NCBI GenBank assembly: GCA_031993545.1
Contig: DAMAHZ010000006.1
Coordinates: 1 to 64,000, forward strand
Length of the DNA: 64,000 nucleotides
Source: UBA1535 sp002323775
Lineage (GTDB): Bacteria > Bacillota > Clostridia > Tissierellales > Sedimentibacteraceae
Reading direction: 5' to 3'
A model generated the notes under the pieces. That model was not told the DNA's origin. It was given only the letters and a program-made list of their open reading frames with translations, and made no database searches. Shown here piece by piece: positions 51,984 to 61,256 of the stretch. Positions within the stretch are counted from its first letter, which is position 1; every line of letters begins with the position of its first letter. The position numbers were made by a program, and so were the translations under genes.

Positions 51984-53396
51984 ATGTCAGAAATAAGCTC
52001 TATTCCAGAGTTAATGAAAAAGGTAGCTGATTTAAGTTATATATCAGATTTAATGCAAAATGCAAGAGAAGCACAAAAAGAATTAGCTACATATACACAA
52101 GATGAAGTAGACGCAATAGTAAAAGTAATTGCGAAAACAGTATATGATAATGCAGAAGAATTAGCACGCATGGCTGTTGATGAAACAAGAATGGGTGTAT
52201 ATGAAGATAAAGTAATAAAGAATAAGGGTAAATCTAAAACAATATACAACCATATAGCTGATAAAAAAACAGTTGGAGTTATTAATAAAGATGAATTAAC
52301 AGGACTTACTTATGTAGCAAAACCGATAGGAATAGTAGGAGCTGTTACACCTACTACAAACCCTATAGTTACACCAATGTGTAATTCAATGTTTGCTATA
52401 AAGGGAGGAAATTCAATTATTATTGCTCCGCATCCAAGATCACAAAAATGCAGTGCATACACAGTTGATTTAATCAACAAGAACATTAAAGAACAAGGTA
52501 TAAAATGCCCTGAGCATGCTATACAAATTATAAGAGATTCAAGCATCGATAAAACAAGCGAATTGATGGGAATTGTTGACGTAGTTATAGCTACAGGTGG
52601 AATGGGACTCGTTAGAGAAGCTTATTCATCAGGTAAACCATCATTTGGTGTTGGAGCAGGAAACGTTCAAGTTATCGTAGATACTGACGTAGATTTTGAT
52701 GATGCTACAGCTAAGATTATAGCAGGAAGAAAATTTGACAATGGTATAATTTGTTCTGGAGAACAAACAATTATAGCTCCTCGTGATAAATATGACGAAG
52801 TAATTAAGGCAGCAGTTAAAAACGGTGCTTACTATGCTGAAGATGAAGAAACAGTTAATAAATTCAGAAAAATTCTATTCATCGGAAGTACTCTTAACAA
52901 GGATGTTGTAGGTCAATCAGTGCAAAAAATTGCTAATTTAGCTGGTGTTACAGTTCCAAGTGATACAAAGGTAATATTGCTAAAAGCAAGTGGCATAGGA
53001 AAAGAAGATATATTGTGCAAGGAAAAAATGTGTCCTGTAATGGCTGCATTTGCTTACGATTCATTTGATGAGGCTATAAAAATTGCTCAAACAAACTTGA
53101 ATTTAGAGGGTAAAGGTCATACTGCCGCTATACATTCAAACAACAGTAAACATATTGAATTAGCAGGTACAAAATTGACAATAAGCAGATTGATAGTTAA
53201 CGCATCTTCATCAACAACAGCCGGCGGTTCTTTGACTAACGGACTTGCTCCAACTACAACACTTGGCTGCGGAACATGGGGAAATAATATAATTTCTGAA
53301 AACTTAGACTATAAACACCTTATAAATGTATCCAGAATAGCTTCTGTTATTAAGAACGCAGAAGTTCCATCAGATGATTTAATCTGGCAGAAATAA
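51984..53396 (+). CDS. sucD: CoA-acylating succinate-semialdehyde dehydrogenase
   Basis: 470 residues, aldehyde dehydrogenase fold of the CoA-acylating (SucD/AdhE N-terminal) type. Catalytic Cys257 lies in FDNGIICSGEQT. AKPIGIVGAVTPTTNP and VGAGNVQVIVD are conserved. It reduces succinyl-CoA to succinate semialdehyde with NAD(P)H, the entry step of the pathway. GGAGG lies 9 nt before the ATG. It has its own 165-bp leader with a structured element, so it may be controlled separately from the three genes before it. Confidence 0.95.
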   Translation: MSEISSIPELMKKVADLSYISDLMQNAREAQKELATYTQDEVDAIVKVIAKTVYDNAEELARMAVDETRMGVYEDKVIKNKGKSKTIYNHIADKKTVGVINKDELTGLTYVAKPIGIVGAVTPTTNPIVTPMCNSMFAIKGGNSIIIAPHPRSQKCSAYTVDLINKNIKEQGIKCPEHAIQIIRDSSIDKTSELMGIVDVVIATGGMGLVREAYSSGKPSFGVGAGNVQVIVDTDVDFDDATAKIIAGRKFDNGIICSGEQTIIAPRDKYDEVIKAAVKNGAYYAEDEETVNKFRKILFIGSTLNKDVVGQSVQKIANLAGVTVPSDTKVILLKASGIGKEDILCKEKMCPVMAAFAYDSFDEAIKIAQTNLNLEGKGHTAAIHSNNSKHIELAGTKLTISRLIVNASSSTTAGGSLTNGLAPTTTLGCGTWGNNIISENLDYKHLINVSRIASVIKNAEVPSDDLIWQK

Positions 53397-53438
53397 GATT
53401 GATAATTAAATTTTAACAATAAAAAAAGATAAAAAAAT

Positions 53439-53477
53439 AAAGCATAGGTGCTAGAAAATTCTAGATATCTATGCTTT
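53439..53477. terminator. Bidirectional terminator between sucD and hup
   Basis: AAAGCATAG...CTAG pairs with CTAG...CTATGCTTT over 53439-53477, with A-rich sequence to the left and ATAATTTTT to the right. It serves both convergent genes. Confidence 0.85.
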
Positions 53478-53491
53478 ATAATTTTTCATAA

Positions 53492-53767
53492 CTAGTTAAC
53501 AGCTTCCTTTAAAGACTTACCAGCTTTGAATACTGGAGCTTTTGATGCAGGAATCTTAATTTCTTGCTTAGGGTTTCTTGGATTTCTTCCAGTTCTTTCT
53601 TTTCTGCCTCTTACTTCAAAAGTTCCGAATCCAACCAACTGAACTTTTCCACCTTTTACCAATTCTTCTTTTACGCTGTCCATCATAGCATTGATGGCTC
53701 TTTCTGCATCCTTTTTAGTAAATCCAGTTTTTTCTGCTACATTAGCGATTAAATCTGCCTTATTCAC
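53492..53767 (-). CDS. hup: HU family DNA-binding protein
   Basis: 91 residues. MNKADLIANVAEKTGFTKKD opens the helical body, and the DNA-binding arm is intact with GFGTFEVRGRKERTGRNPR. It bends and compacts DNA. The hup gene next to mazG is the usual clostridial arrangement; normally yabO-yabP follow, but here they do not. Confidence 0.97.
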   Translation of the reverse strand: MNKADLIANVAEKTGFTKKDAERAINAMMDSVKEELVKGGKVQLVGFGTFEVRGRKERTGRNPRNPKQEIKIPASKAPVFKAGKSLKEAVN

Positions 53768-53829
53768 AAAAAATCCTCCTTTAAAATATTAGTTTTTTAT
53801 TGCAATCCCTATAAAAGGAATTTTAAACA

Positions 53830-54906
53830 TTAGTTATTTAGTTTTTCTTCAATAGAGTGAAGATTCTTTTCTTTCTCTTTAGCCCTTTTCCAAGCTTCTA
53901 AGGCTTGCTCGGGGCTATTAGCGGTTTCTTCACCAAACACATGTGGATGTCTTCTGATTAATTTCTCACAAAGCTGCGTTATAACATTGCTTATGTTAAA
54001 ATAACCTTCTTCTGAGGCCATCTCACTATGAAATATTACTTGTAAAAGTACATCCCCTAGCTCCTCGCACATATTATCTATGTCTTCATTGTCAATAGCC
54101 TGTATTAGCTCCTGTGCTTCTTCCAAAATATTATCCTTGCATGACTCGTGTGTCTGTTTTATATCCCACGGACAACCCTCTGGACCTCTTAGATGCTTAA
54201 CTATCCTGCATAAGTTATCTATATTATACACCTTTATTTTATACTTTTCAATAGGAAAAATACAAAAATATGTTGAAAATCCATAATTATTTTTTTGGTC
54301 TATCGAATATAGTGGCATTTTTACAGCAAAATTGTCAAGGGCGTCTATTTGCAACACTTCGCAGTCCTCGGAATACGATTCCATAAGCTTGATTTTTACC
54401 TCTGAAGCAAGTGCCTTACTATCAACCTGAGTTATAAAATTAGCAGAATTGGTATCTATGGAAAATTCATCCATATCATTAGGGTCGATTACCTTAATGT
54501 TTTTATAATCAGAATAACCGGAAAGCTTTATACATTTGCTCAAAAAACTCTCGCCATCTATCAAAACAATATTTATTGTATCCTTGTAATCCTCTAAGAG
54601 TTTTTTTGTCACCATATCGCCTACATGTGAGCTGCCAGGAATACAATAATTTATTTTACCATATTTTTTTAATTCTGCAACTATTTTTTTGACAATTTTT
54701 TCAAAAACTTTATCAAATTCGTCAATTTTCTCAAAATAGCTATCAAAAGAGCTATATTCTATACCATTATATTCCAATTCTTTGACAATTGGGTGTCTTT
54801 CTGTACGCAAGTATGTAGGAATTTTCTCCATAATCGCTTTATAAGCTTTAAGGCTTAAATCTTCAATTCCACCTACACCTAGACCTATTATTTGTATTGT
54901 ATTCAT
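53830..54906 (-). CDS. mazG: MazG-family nucleotide pyrophosphohydrolase with methylase-like N-domain (YabN-like)
   Basis: 358 residues against about 490 for Bacillus YabN. Residues 1-225 form a shortened tetrapyrrole-methylase-like domain starting IQIIGLGVGGIEDLSLKAY. Residues about 230-358 are a MazG domain with CPWDIKQTHESCKDNILEEA, EELGDVLLQVIFHSEMA and RRHPHVFGEE. Only the first of the two MazG-like repeats is seen. It hydrolyses aberrant NTPs. It lies between spoVB and hup, as in other Clostridia. Confidence 0.9.
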   Translation of the reverse strand: MNTIQIIGLGVGGIEDLSLKAYKAIMEKIPTYLRTERHPIVKELEYNGIEYSSFDSYFEKIDEFDKVFEKIVKKIVAELKKYGKINYCIPGSSHVGDMVTKKLLEDYKDTINIVLIDGESFLSKCIKLSGYSDYKNIKVIDPNDMDEFSIDTNSANFITQVDSKALASEVKIKLMESYSEDCEVLQIDALDNFAVKMPLYSIDQKNNYGFSTYFCIFPIEKYKIKVYNIDNLCRIVKHLRGPEGCPWDIKQTHESCKDNILEEAQELIQAIDNEDIDNMCEELGDVLLQVIFHSEMASEEGYFNISNVITQLCEKLIRRHPHVFGEETANSPEQALEAWKRAKEKEKNLHSIEEKLNN

Positions 54907-54914
54907 ATTTTATA

Positions 54915-56513
54915 TTACCTTCTCGCAAATCTCTTTAGCTTACTTCCCATAGGTATTAACTCTAAATCTTCTTTTGTTATGGCTCCTGTAGCAAACAAAG
55001 CAACAAAATAAATAATACCACCCACTCCTATTGATAATAGTGTAAGCAAGGAATTTGATTTAGTAACCACTCTAGCTAAGTTATATGTAGACCAAACAGC
55101 TATTGCCATTAAAGCTGTTGACAATAAAGGAAGTGCTGCTATTTTAACTATACTTTTCATTTTTATTCTTGTATATCTTCTTATATCTCTAAGATTAAAT
55201 GTAGTAGTTACCAAGTACGCTACAAGGCTGCTAATCGCCGCTCCTTTTATATTTATCCCTTTTATACCTATAAGTATGTACGAAAGAACAACCTTTACAA
55301 TTAGCCCCAAAAATAGGTTTTTAACAGGTATCATCTGTTTATTCACTGATTGCAGCATAGCAGTATATGCCTGATTTAATATGAAGAATATTACACCTAT
55401 AGACTGTATTTGCAGTAAAACGCCAGAGCTTGCAAACTTTTCTGCTCCCAAGCTTGGATATAGCAACGCCATTATTGGCTCAGCGAGCATGAACATACCT
55501 ACTCCACTTGGCAAAGCAATAATCAATGAAAGCTTTGCTCCCATATCCGAAGTCTGAGCTAGACGATGCTTATCTTTCTTAACAAAAGCCTCTGTCAAGA
55601 CAGGAACTAAGCTGACTGCTATTGCTGTTGAAAATGCTTGTGGGAAATTAATCAGAGATTGAGCCATTCCGCCTAATTGACCCATCAAATCTTCAATTTG
55701 AGCTTGTGTATAGCCTAGGGCTGCCAATCTGTTTCCGGCAAAATACGAGTCTAATATAGACATTAGAGGTGCCATCGCAGCTCCTATTGTGATTGGCACT
55801 GCTATTTTTAATAAATCTTTAACTATCTTCTTAGGTTCTTCAAGAAAGTTGTTATCAGATGAATTTATCTCGCTTTGTGTCAAAGCCTTTCTCTTTACAA
55901 AAAACAATAATATTATTAAAAGCGCTCCTATGCTACCAACACTAGCTCCAAAGGTTGCACCTGCTGCTGCTTTATCAACACCTGTTTTTACAAGTGAGTA
56001 AGCTAGACCATAGCCTACAACTACTCTAAGCAGCTGCTCTAAAAATTGAGATATAGCCATTGGTGCCATGTTTTGCGCACCTTGAAAAAATCCTCTATAT
56101 GAAGACATCACCGGTATAATTAGCAGAGCTGGTACCAATGCAAGCATTGAGTAATAAGCATTTGGAAAATGCAATAAGTTAACTAAAGGTCTTGCAAACA
56201 ACAAAACTAATAAAGATGACACCATACCTATTATAAACAATGTTAATAAAGAAATACTATATACTTGATATGCTCCCTTATAATTATTCAAAGCCCTTTT
56301 TTCTGAAATCAGCCTTGCTATAGCTGTAGGAAGTCCTGCAAGAGATATAGCAAGCAATAAATTGTATACACCATAAGCTATATTGTAATTTGCCATGCCC
56401 TCTGTACCTATTAGGCTGGTTAAAGGAATTCTATATACGGCTCCTAATATTTTTACTATTAAGCCAGATAAGCTTAAAATGGCTGCGCCCTTAGCAAAAT
56501 TCTCTTTCGACAT
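54915..56513 (-). CDS. spoVB: SpoVB-like MATE/MOP flippase
   Basis: 532 residues, fourteen membrane helices. It begins with FAKGAAILSLSGLIVKILGA and has RIPLTSLIGTEGMANYNIAYG, the MOP-superfamily start typical of SpoVB and YabM. These proteins flip lipid-linked precursors, in SpoVB for cortex peptidoglycan. The gene ends 8 bp before mazG and heads the spoVB-mazG-hup series. A MurJ-type role cannot be excluded. Confidence 0.88.
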   Translation of the reverse strand: MSKENFAKGAAILSLSGLIVKILGAVYRIPLTSLIGTEGMANYNIAYGVYNLLLAISLAGLPTAIARLISEKRALNNYKGAYQVYSISLLTLFIIGMVSSLLVLLFARPLVNLLHFPNAYYSMLALVPALLIIPVMSSYRGFFQGAQNMAPMAISQFLEQLLRVVVGYGLAYSLVKTGVDKAAAGATFGASVGSIGALLIILLFFVKRKALTQSEINSSDNNFLEEPKKIVKDLLKIAVPITIGAAMAPLMSILDSYFAGNRLAALGYTQAQIEDLMGQLGGMAQSLINFPQAFSTAIAVSLVPVLTEAFVKKDKHRLAQTSDMGAKLSLIIALPSGVGMFMLAEPIMALLYPSLGAEKFASSGVLLQIQSIGVIFFILNQAYTAMLQSVNKQMIPVKNLFLGLIVKVVLSYILIGIKGINIKGAAISSLVAYLVTTTFNLRDIRRYTRIKMKSIVKIAALPLLSTALMAIAVWSTYNLARVVTKSNSLLTLLSIGVGGIIYFVALFATGAITKEDLELIPMGSKLKRFARR

Positions 56514-56716
56514 TTAAAAATTCTCCCGTTCCATGTATTTTGGATATATTTTAGCACAAAACCAAGCACTTGAAAAGACAAATTATTAAAATTTCAAAAT
56601 TTTATTTGATATTAGTACAATAGCGTTATATAATTGATGTACAAAACTAATCCTTATTGAACTTTTGAGGAACTTGAAATATTTTACTAAAGATTAGTAT
56701 GGCAGGAGAGGATTTT

Positions 56717-58963
56717 ATGCAAGAGCTAAGGGGAATAATATTTGATATAATTTACAGAAATGAAGACAATGGCTACACTGTGGCATTATTAGAAACGGAT
56801 ACAAATGTCGTAACGATAACCGGAAGCTTTCCATCAGACTTAACAAATGAAAATCTTCTGATGTACGGAAAATACATAAAGCATCAAAAATATGGAGAAC
56901 AATTTCAGGTTGAAGCTTACAACGTCTTGCTCCCAACAGAATTAATTGCCATTGAAAATTACTTATCATCCGGTATGATAAAAGGAATAGGTCCTTCTAC
57001 TGCTAAAAAAATCGTAGAGGCTTTTGGCGATGAAACATTTTCTGTTATACAAAATTTTCCGGAGCGTTTGATGGAAATTGAGGGTATCGGAGAAGTTAAG
57101 GCAAAGACTATAACAGAAAGCTTTGTTAGTCAGCTTGATATTAAAGAAATAATGATGTTTTTACAAGGACATAATATAAGTCCTAATTATGCTGTAAAAA
57201 TATATAAACAATACGGAAAAAATACAATTAATATGGTACAAGAAAACCCTTATAGACTTGCCGAAGATATACATGGCATTGGCTTTAAGCTTGCTGATAA
57301 AATAGCTTACTCTATAGGAGTAGAAAGTGGGTCTTCATTTAGAATAGCAGCTGGAATTAAATATGTACTTATGGAAGGAGCTACAAGAGGACATTCTTAT
57401 CTCCCTCAAAGTATCCTTATTAAAGCTTCTAATGAGCTGCTGGGGACAAATGAGGAAGTTTTAAAACTTGAACTAAGAGATATGGCATTTCAATCAAAAA
57501 TTCACATTGAAAACATAGATGGAAAAGAGTGCATATATTCTATACCTTATCATTCAGCTGAATTAAATGTCTGCAATAAGCTTATAGCACTACTTTCACC
57601 TAACGCCTCCGCTTCTGTTGATTATGGCTTTACAGATGAAGATATTGACAGACACCTAGCTTATTCACAGCGAGATAATAATATAGAATTAACGCATACT
57701 CAAATACTCGCTGTTAAGGATACAGTAAAAAATGGTGTAACCGTCATAACAGGTGGTCCGGGAACTGGTAAAACTACTATAATCAAAACTATATTATATA
57801 TATTTGAAAGCTTAAATAAAAAAGTGCTTCTCTGCGCTCCTACTGGGCGTGCGGCTAAAAAAATAACCGAGTCCTCAGGCAAGGAGGCAAAAACAATACA
57901 CAGAATGCTAGAATACGCTTACGGAGAAATAGACAGCAATCTAAGCTTTAATAAAAATGACGAGTCTCCTCTTGATGCAGACGTAATTATAGTTGATGAA
58001 TCCTCAATGATTGACATAATTTTGATGAATCATCTGTTAAAAGCTATTAAAATAGGTACAAGACTCGTGCTGGTTGGTGATATGGATCAGCTCCCATCCG
58101 TAGGTGCAGGCAATGTGTTAAAGGATATAATCTTTAGCGAAGCAATCCCTACTATAAGGCTTGATAAGATATTCAGACAGGCAGATGGAAGCAGTATCAT
58201 TGAAAATGCACATAAAATTAACAGTGGAGCTATGCCTGTATGCAACGAAAAGGATTCTGACTTTTTCTTTATGAAAAAAACAACTAATAAGGAAATCTCT
58301 GATTTAATTGTTGAGTTATACACAAAAAGGCTTCCGGCAAAATACTCTATCGACCCTATTAAGGATATCCAGGTTTTATCTCCTATGAAAAAAGGTGATG
58401 TGGGAGTTATTGAGCTGAATAACAAATTGCAGGAGCAAATCAATCCACCATCAGGTCTTAAAGCTGAAAAAACTATAGGAAAAATATGCTTTAGAGTCGG
58501 CGACAAGGTAATGCAAACTAAAAATAACTATCAGCTGCAATGGCGTATTAATAATGAGGACGGCAAGAATGTTGAGGGCGAAGGAATTTATAACGGAGAT
58601 ATCGGCTATATTATATTTATTGATGAAAAAAATCAAGAATTAGTAGTTGAGTATGATGACAGAAAAGAAGCTACATATGGATTTTCGCAATTAGACGAAT
58701 TGATTTTAGCATATGCTTCGACCGTGCATAAAAGCCAGGGCAGTGAATTCCCTGTAATTATAATGCCTGTGACTTGGGCTCCGGAGATGCTTTTGACTAG
58801 AAATCTTTTATATACAGCGGTAACACGTGCTAAAATCCTCGTGGTACTTGTAGGACAAGAAAAATATATAGAATTTATGGTTAAGAATAATAAAATTGAT
58901 GATAGATATTCTGCTCTTGACATGAGATTAAAGCAAGTTAAAGATTTTTATAATTGGGAATAA
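56717..58963 (+). CDS. recD2: RecD2-type ATP-dependent DNA helicase
   Basis: 748 residues from the ATG at 56717; AGGAGAGG lies 5 nt upstream and falls inside the longer frame that begins at 56699. An N-terminal OB-like domain is followed by helix-hairpin-helix repeats (GIGPSTAKKIVEAFG, IEGIGEVKAKTI). The helicase core has GGPGTGKTT, VIIVDESSMID, LVGDMDQLPSVG and STVHKSQGSEFPVII. RecD2 is a 5'-3' helicase of genome maintenance, without RecB or RecC. Confidence 0.95.
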   Translation: MQELRGIIFDIIYRNEDNGYTVALLETDTNVVTITGSFPSDLTNENLLMYGKYIKHQKYGEQFQVEAYNVLLPTELIAIENYLSSGMIKGIGPSTAKKIVEAFGDETFSVIQNFPERLMEIEGIGEVKAKTITESFVSQLDIKEIMMFLQGHNISPNYAVKIYKQYGKNTINMVQENPYRLAEDIHGIGFKLADKIAYSIGVESGSSFRIAAGIKYVLMEGATRGHSYLPQSILIKASNELLGTNEEVLKLELRDMAFQSKIHIENIDGKECIYSIPYHSAELNVCNKLIALLSPNASASVDYGFTDEDIDRHLAYSQRDNNIELTHTQILAVKDTVKNGVTVITGGPGTGKTTIIKTILYIFESLNKKVLLCAPTGRAAKKITESSGKEAKTIHRMLEYAYGEIDSNLSFNKNDESPLDADVIIVDESSMIDIILMNHLLKAIKIGTRLVLVGDMDQLPSVGAGNVLKDIIFSEAIPTIRLDKIFRQADGSSIIENAHKINSGAMPVCNEKDSDFFFMKKTTNKEISDLIVELYTKRLPAKYSIDPIKDIQVLSPMKKGDVGVIELNNKLQEQINPPSGLKAEKTIGKICFRVGDKVMQTKNNYQLQWRINNEDGKNVEGEGIYNGDIGYIIFIDEKNQELVVEYDDRKEATYGFSQLDELILAYASTVHKSQGSEFPVIIMPVTWAPEMLLTRNLLYTAVTRAKILVVLVGQEKYIEFMVKNNKIDDRYSALDMRLKQVKDFYNWE

Positions 58964-59031
58964 AGAACGAGAACAAGGGTATATTTTGTTTGCACACAGG
59001 GAATATTGAAAAACAAATTTAGGGGGCTAAA

Positions 59032-59754
59032 ATGTTAAAATATATTAAATCTTTTTTAGAGCTAATATATCCGGAAAAAAATATATGCCAAATTTGTGAT
59101 ACTTATGACGAGAACATAAACGATAAATACATTTGTAACACCTGTTTTTCTAAGCTTGAAAGGATTGAAAATCCTGTATGCAGGATATGTAATAAAAGCC
59201 TAAGGCATAATCCAGACCTAACAATTTGCAATGAGTGTGCAAGAGATTTAAGAAGCTTCGAAAAATCTAAAAGCTTATTTTCTTACAAGGGAACTGTAAA
59301 AATGATTATACATGACTATAAATACTGCAACAAAACATATTATTACAAGTTGTTCAGTTATCTTCTAATAGAATATATGAAAGAAAATAGATATATAAAT
59401 TTTGATTACATAACAGCAGTTCCTCTGCATAAAATTAAACAAAGAAAGAGAGGTTTTAATCAGTCTGGGCTTTTAGCAAAGCAAATTGGAAAATATTTTA
59501 ATATTCCGTACATAGATACTTTAAAAAGAAATAATAATACAGAAAAACAGAGTAATTTATCTAAATATGCAAGACAAAAAAATCTTCAAAATGTCTTTGA
59601 TATAGCTAATAATAAAATACCCAATTTAGTAGATAATGCTGATATATTAATAATTGATGATATATTTACAACTGGTACAACAGTCGATGAATGCAGCAAG
59701 ATATTGAAGAAGAACGGTGCTAACAGGGTTTTCGTTCTTACATTAGCGAGATAA
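59032..59754 (+). CDS. comFC: ComFC-like phosphoribosyltransferase-fold protein
   Basis: 240 residues. An N-terminal zinc-binding part has CQICDT, CNTCF, CRIC and CNEC pairs. A PRTase-type domain follows with AVPLHKIKQRKRGFNQSG and the PRPP loop ILIIDDIFTTGTTVDEC. In Bacillus ComFC is needed for DNA uptake in competence; many anaerobes keep it without clear competence. GGGGG lies 7 nt before the ATG. It follows recD2 as in related genomes. Confidence 0.93.
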   Translation: MLKYIKSFLELIYPEKNICQICDTYDENINDKYICNTCFSKLERIENPVCRICNKSLRHNPDLTICNECARDLRSFEKSKSLFSYKGTVKMIIHDYKYCNKTYYYKLFSYLLIEYMKENRYINFDYITAVPLHKIKQRKRGFNQSGLLAKQIGKYFNIPYIDTLKRNNNTEKQSNLSKYARQKNLQNVFDIANNKIPNLVDNADILIIDDIFTTGTTVDECSKILKKNGANRVFVLTLAR

Positions 59755-59793
59755 AAGAGAGAAGCGATTATTTATAATTATTTTTTTATTACT

Positions 59794-59818
59794 GTTTAAT
59801 TCCGCCCCCAGTGGGTAT
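59794..59818 (+). promoter_or_regulatory. Sigma-B-like promoter for hpf
   Basis: GTTTAA (59794-59799), a 13-bp spacer and GGGTAT (59813-59818) match the general-stress sigma-B consensus (GTTTAA, 12-15 bp, GGGWAW) at every fixed position. The -10 also contains TATAAT, so sigma-A may use it. It lies about 75 bp before hpf, a sigma-B target in Bacillus. Confidence 0.6.
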
Positions 59819-59836
59819 AATTAAAATACAATATCT

Positions 59837-59861
59837 AACAAGATTCTAAAGAAATCTTGTT
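59837..59861 (+). other. Hairpin in the hpf leader
   Basis: AACAAGATT (59837-59845) pairs perfectly with AATCTTGTT (59853-59861), 7-nt loop, within the 5' untranslated region ahead of the AAGGAG site. It could protect the mRNA or influence translation. Confidence 0.5.
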
Positions 59862-59889
59862 CAATAAAAACTTGGAAGGAGCTGATTGC

Positions 59890-60417
59890 ATGAACATTAC
59901 TGTTTATGGAAAAAACATCCCATTAACTGAAGCATTGAAGGAAGTAGCAACAAAAAAAATAAGTAGACTTGAAAAATTTTTCTACAAGGATGTTGAAGCT
60001 AAGGTTGTTTTAAGCGTCGAAAGAAAGAAACAAAAGGTTGAGGTAACAATACCATTTAACGGAAGGATATTGAGAGTTGAAGAAGCCTCAGACGATATGT
60101 ATTCATCAATTGATGATTCTGTTGAATCTTTGGAAAAGCAAATTAGAAAATATAAAACTAAGCTTGAAGATAGAAAGCACAGCAATGAATCAATAAAGTT
60201 TGAAAATGTTGAACCATTAGATGATTCGGAAGAAGAATTTAAGGTAGTAAAAACCAAGAGATTTGCGATTAAACCAATGAGTATTGAAGAAGCAGTATTG
60301 CAGATGGACTTGCTAAAGCATGACTTCTTTGTTTTCCTCAATGCAGATACAGAGGAAATAAATGTAGTATATAAAAGAAAGGACGCCAACTACGGCTTAA
60401 TTGAGCCAGAGTTTTAA
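59890..60417 (+). CDS. hpf: Ribosome hibernation promoting factor, long form
   Basis: 175 residues from the ATG at 59890 (AAGGAG 9 nt upstream); an earlier in-frame ATG at 59857 lacks a site. The N-terminal S30AE domain starts MNITVYGKNIPLTEALKEVA and contains EVTIPFNGRILRVEE. A linker follows, then the C-terminal dimerisation domain with FAIKPMSIEEAVLQMDLL and FFVFLNADTEEINVVYKRKD. It dimerises 70S ribosomes into inactive 100S particles in stationary phase. Confidence 0.95.
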   Translation: MNITVYGKNIPLTEALKEVATKKISRLEKFFYKDVEAKVVLSVERKKQKVEVTIPFNGRILRVEEASDDMYSSIDDSVESLEKQIRKYKTKLEDRKHSNESIKFENVEPLDDSEEEFKVVKTKRFAIKPMSIEEAVLQMDLLKHDFFVFLNADTEEINVVYKRKDANYGLIEPEF

Positions 60418-60420
60418 TAT

Positions 60421-60458
60421 AAAAAAGGTACATGGATAAATACCATGCACCTTTTTTT
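60421..60458 (+). terminator. Terminator after hpf
   Basis: AAAAAGGT-CATGG pairs with CCATG-ACCTTTTT (60421-60457, one A/C mismatch) and is followed by a long T-run. Confidence 0.88.
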
Positions 60459-60608
60459 TATGTTTATTTTATTTATTTTTCATAAAAAAATGGTATAATA
60501 TATTATTAATAATTAATTTAAAATATTTATGCTTGATAATATTTCTTATTTATTATATTATATATAGGAAATATTTACTAAAAGATAAGAAAGGAATGAA
60601 AAATTATT

Positions 60609-61205
60609 ATGATTATAGAAGCTATTATCATAGGTTTAATTATTGGAGTTATTAGAAAAGGAAAGCTGTCAAGGCTTGGGTATTTAAAAATTAATTTCTC
60701 TGCGCTGGTTATACTTGCTTTGGTTTCATTTATATCTATTATTGTCATGAATATTGGCTTGTTGGATTTTAATTCAAAGCTATACAATATTTTTTTAGTG
60801 ATTACATATTCACTCATAATAATAGTCTTGGCGTTTAACCTAGATAAAAGGTATATGTTTATGCCGTTAATAGGCGTAATGATGAATTTTATTTGCCTTT
60901 GCTTAAATAATTTCAGAACACCGGTTAAAAGCGATATAATTACTCATTTATATGGAACAGAAATGACCAACCTCTTATCGTCAAACAAAGTAAAATTTTT
61001 CATCCCTGCTGAAGGTGCAAAATTAAACGCCTTAGGGAAAATATTCTATATCGGAGATTATTATTTTTATGACATAATCCTAAGCATAGGTGACATAATA
61101 ATTTTCTTTGGAATAATTCTTCTAATACAGCACCTAATGACAGATAAATACTTAAAAACCAGAGACTCAATAACACTTTCGAGGTCGTTATTTAAGAAGA
61201 AATAG
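60609..61205 (+). CDS. DUF5317-like membrane protein
   Basis: 198 residues. Five to six hydrophobic segments (about 1-16, 30-50, 58-75, 83-102, 155-175) and the family-like opening IEAIIIGLIIGVIRKGKLSRL. The middle has LCLNNFRTPVKSD and FIPAEGAKLNALGKIFYIGD. Related proteins occur widely in Clostridia without known function. An extended -10 (TGGTATAAT, 60491-60499) is the likely promoter. Naming the family is from memory of its pattern. Confidence 0.75.
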   Translation: MIIEAIIIGLIIGVIRKGKLSRLGYLKINFSALVILALVSFISIIVMNIGLLDFNSKLYNIFLVITYSLIIIVLAFNLDKRYMFMPLIGVMMNFICLCLNNFRTPVKSDIITHLYGTEMTNLLSSNKVKFFIPAEGAKLNALGKIFYIGDYYFYDIILSIGDIIIFFGIILLIQHLMTDKYLKTRDSITLSRSLFKKK

Positions 61206-61256
61206 TACTAATAATCTTATAATTTGATATTAAAGCAAGGCAGAAGGATGATTACA

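Noticed and set aside
13330..53400. A single integrated mobile element filling the split cluster
   Set aside because: No integrase, transposase, conjugation gene or flanking direct repeat was seen, and housekeeping genes lie inside, so rearrangement is as likely.
53830..54906. A frameshifted or truncated mazG
   Set aside because: The frame is continuous, with start, methylase-like domain and MazG motifs intact; shorter length is better explained by a one-repeat variant.
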